Shown here: positions 6,219 to 6,891 of the stretch, piece by piece
How positions within the stretch are numbered: position 1 is the first letter of the stretch
How the letters are laid out: every line of letters begins with the position of its first letter
Assembly: GCA_005788935.1 (NCBI GenBank)
Contig: SYAK01000189.1
Span: 1 to 6,891, forward strand
DNA length: 6,891 nt
From: Pseudomonadota bacterium
GTDB taxonomy: Bacteria; Myxococcota; UBA9042; PHBI01
Direction of reading: 5' to 3'
Made by a program: the position numbers and the translations under genes
Notes under the pieces: generated by a model
Told to the model about the DNA's origin: nothing
What the model saw: the letters and a program-made list of their open reading frames with translations, nothing else
Databases searched by the model: none

Positions 6219-6891
6219 TCACTCGAAGCGGTAACCTGCGCCGTGCACGGTCCGAATGAGATCAGGGGCCTGCGGGTCGAGTTCCACGCGCTTGCGCAGC
6301 TTCGAGATGTGCTGATCGATCGTGCGCGAGTTCGGCAGGTACTTCATGTCCCAGCACTCGTTGAAGAGCATCTCGCGCGTCACGACCTTGCCGCGCTCCC
6401 GAACCAGCAGTAACAGAATGCGGACATCGCGCAATGAGAGCTCGATGGCCTCTTCGCCGCGGCGGGCGCGGAGCTGCTGCGGAAAGAGCTCGAGCAGTCC
6501 CATCTCGACCCGCTCGGGCTCCCGTCGATCCGCGCTGCGGACCGCAAAGGCGCGGCGCGTGACAGCCCGGATGCGGGCGATGACCTCGCGGACGCCGAAG
6601 GGTTTCGAGATGAAGTCGTCGGCCCCGAGCTCGAGCCCGATGACCCGATCAATCTCCTCGGATTTCGCGGAGATGAAGATGACCGGCAGGCCCGGCTTGC
6701 GCTTGAGCATCTCGCGGCAGACGTCGTAACCGTTCTTGCCCGGCATCATGATGTCGAGCAGCGCGACCTCAGGCTCCTCCGCCTCGAAGGCGGCGATGGC
6801 GGCATTGCCATCGGGGGCCTCGATGATGGCGTAGCCCTCGGACTCGAGGACCTCGGCGAGACCGCGGCGGATGTCTGCGTCGTCTTCTGCA
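6219..6891 (-). CDS. OmpR/PhoB-family response regulator, 5' truncated by the window edge
   Basis: A 223-residue C-terminal portion is visible, lacking probably fewer than ten N-terminal residues. The first full codons read AEDDADIRRGL, the receiver's acidic pocket. The phosphoacceptor is the Asp in LLDIMMPGKNGYDV (fragment residue 46). The switch residue is the Ser in VIFISAKS (74) and the conserved Lys is in ISKPFG (96). After a linker, residues about 135-223 form a winged-helix DNA-binding domain with LSLRDVRILLLLV, GKVVTREMLFNECW, RTIDQHISKLRKRVE and the final IRTVHGAGYRFE. The ATG at 6749 is inside the receiver and is not the start. The protein should regulate transcription when phosphorylated. 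The nearest downstream gene set is the FIST-kinase pair, 223 bp away, with a possible operator repeat between. Its kinase partner is unproven. Confidence 0.92.
   Translation of the reverse strand, partial: AEDDADIRRGLAEVLESEGYAIIEAPDGNAAIAAFEAEEPEVALLDIMMPGKNGYDVCREMLKRKPGLPVIFISAKSEEIDRVIGLELGADDFISKPFGVREVIARIRAVTRRAFAVRSADRREPERVEMGLLELFPQQLRARRGEEAIELSLRDVRILLLLVRERGKVVTREMLFNECWDMKYLPNSRTIDQHISKLRKRVELDPQAPDLIRTVHGAGYRFE

Overview
This window is very GC-rich, with strong G/C preference at third codon positions. It looks like a chromosomal segment of a GC-rich bacterium. A Proteobacteria- or Myxococcota-like origin fits the FadJ type and the signalling genes, but nothing here fixes the taxon. 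No RNA genes, CRISPR, IS elements or phage genes were seen.

Left part, + strand (1-2286): fatty-acid beta-oxidation. The last ten codons of a thiolase end at base 33. A 111-bp gap with a hairpin and a strong ribosome binding site follows. Then comes a complete FadJ-type bifunctional enoyl-CoA hydratase / 3-hydroxyacyl-CoA dehydrogenase. Together the two proteins would carry out the last three steps of each beta-oxidation round.

Right part, - strand (6891 down to 2296): a signalling block. Its transcription order is an OmpR/PhoB-type response regulator (5' end cut by the window edge), a 223-bp regulatory-looking gap, a FIST-domain protein, and 15 bp later a large soluble sensor histidine kinase (GAF-PAS-GAF-PAS-HisKA_2-HATPase). 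FIST proteins next to histidine kinases include the heme-binding nitric-oxide sensors called NosP, so the pair is a candidate ligand-sensing module in which FIST binds the signal and the kinase relays it.

The kinase is not one open frame as given. Two single-base losses, near 3507-3510 (a T4 run on the coding strand) and near 2553-2557, split it into three pieces. Rejoined, these give one 827-residue kinase with every expected motif. The third piece, carrying the ATP-binding G boxes, lies in a frame with no start of its own and ends at 2296. The losses may be sequencing errors or recent inactivation; the sequence alone cannot decide.

The two blocks converge with only 9 bp between stop codons, and a perfect 7-bp inverted repeat holds both stops. 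The gap between the regulator and FIST genes holds a 7-bp direct repeat at 10-bp spacing, a 7-bp palindrome over a possible promoter, and a 13-bp-stem hairpin.
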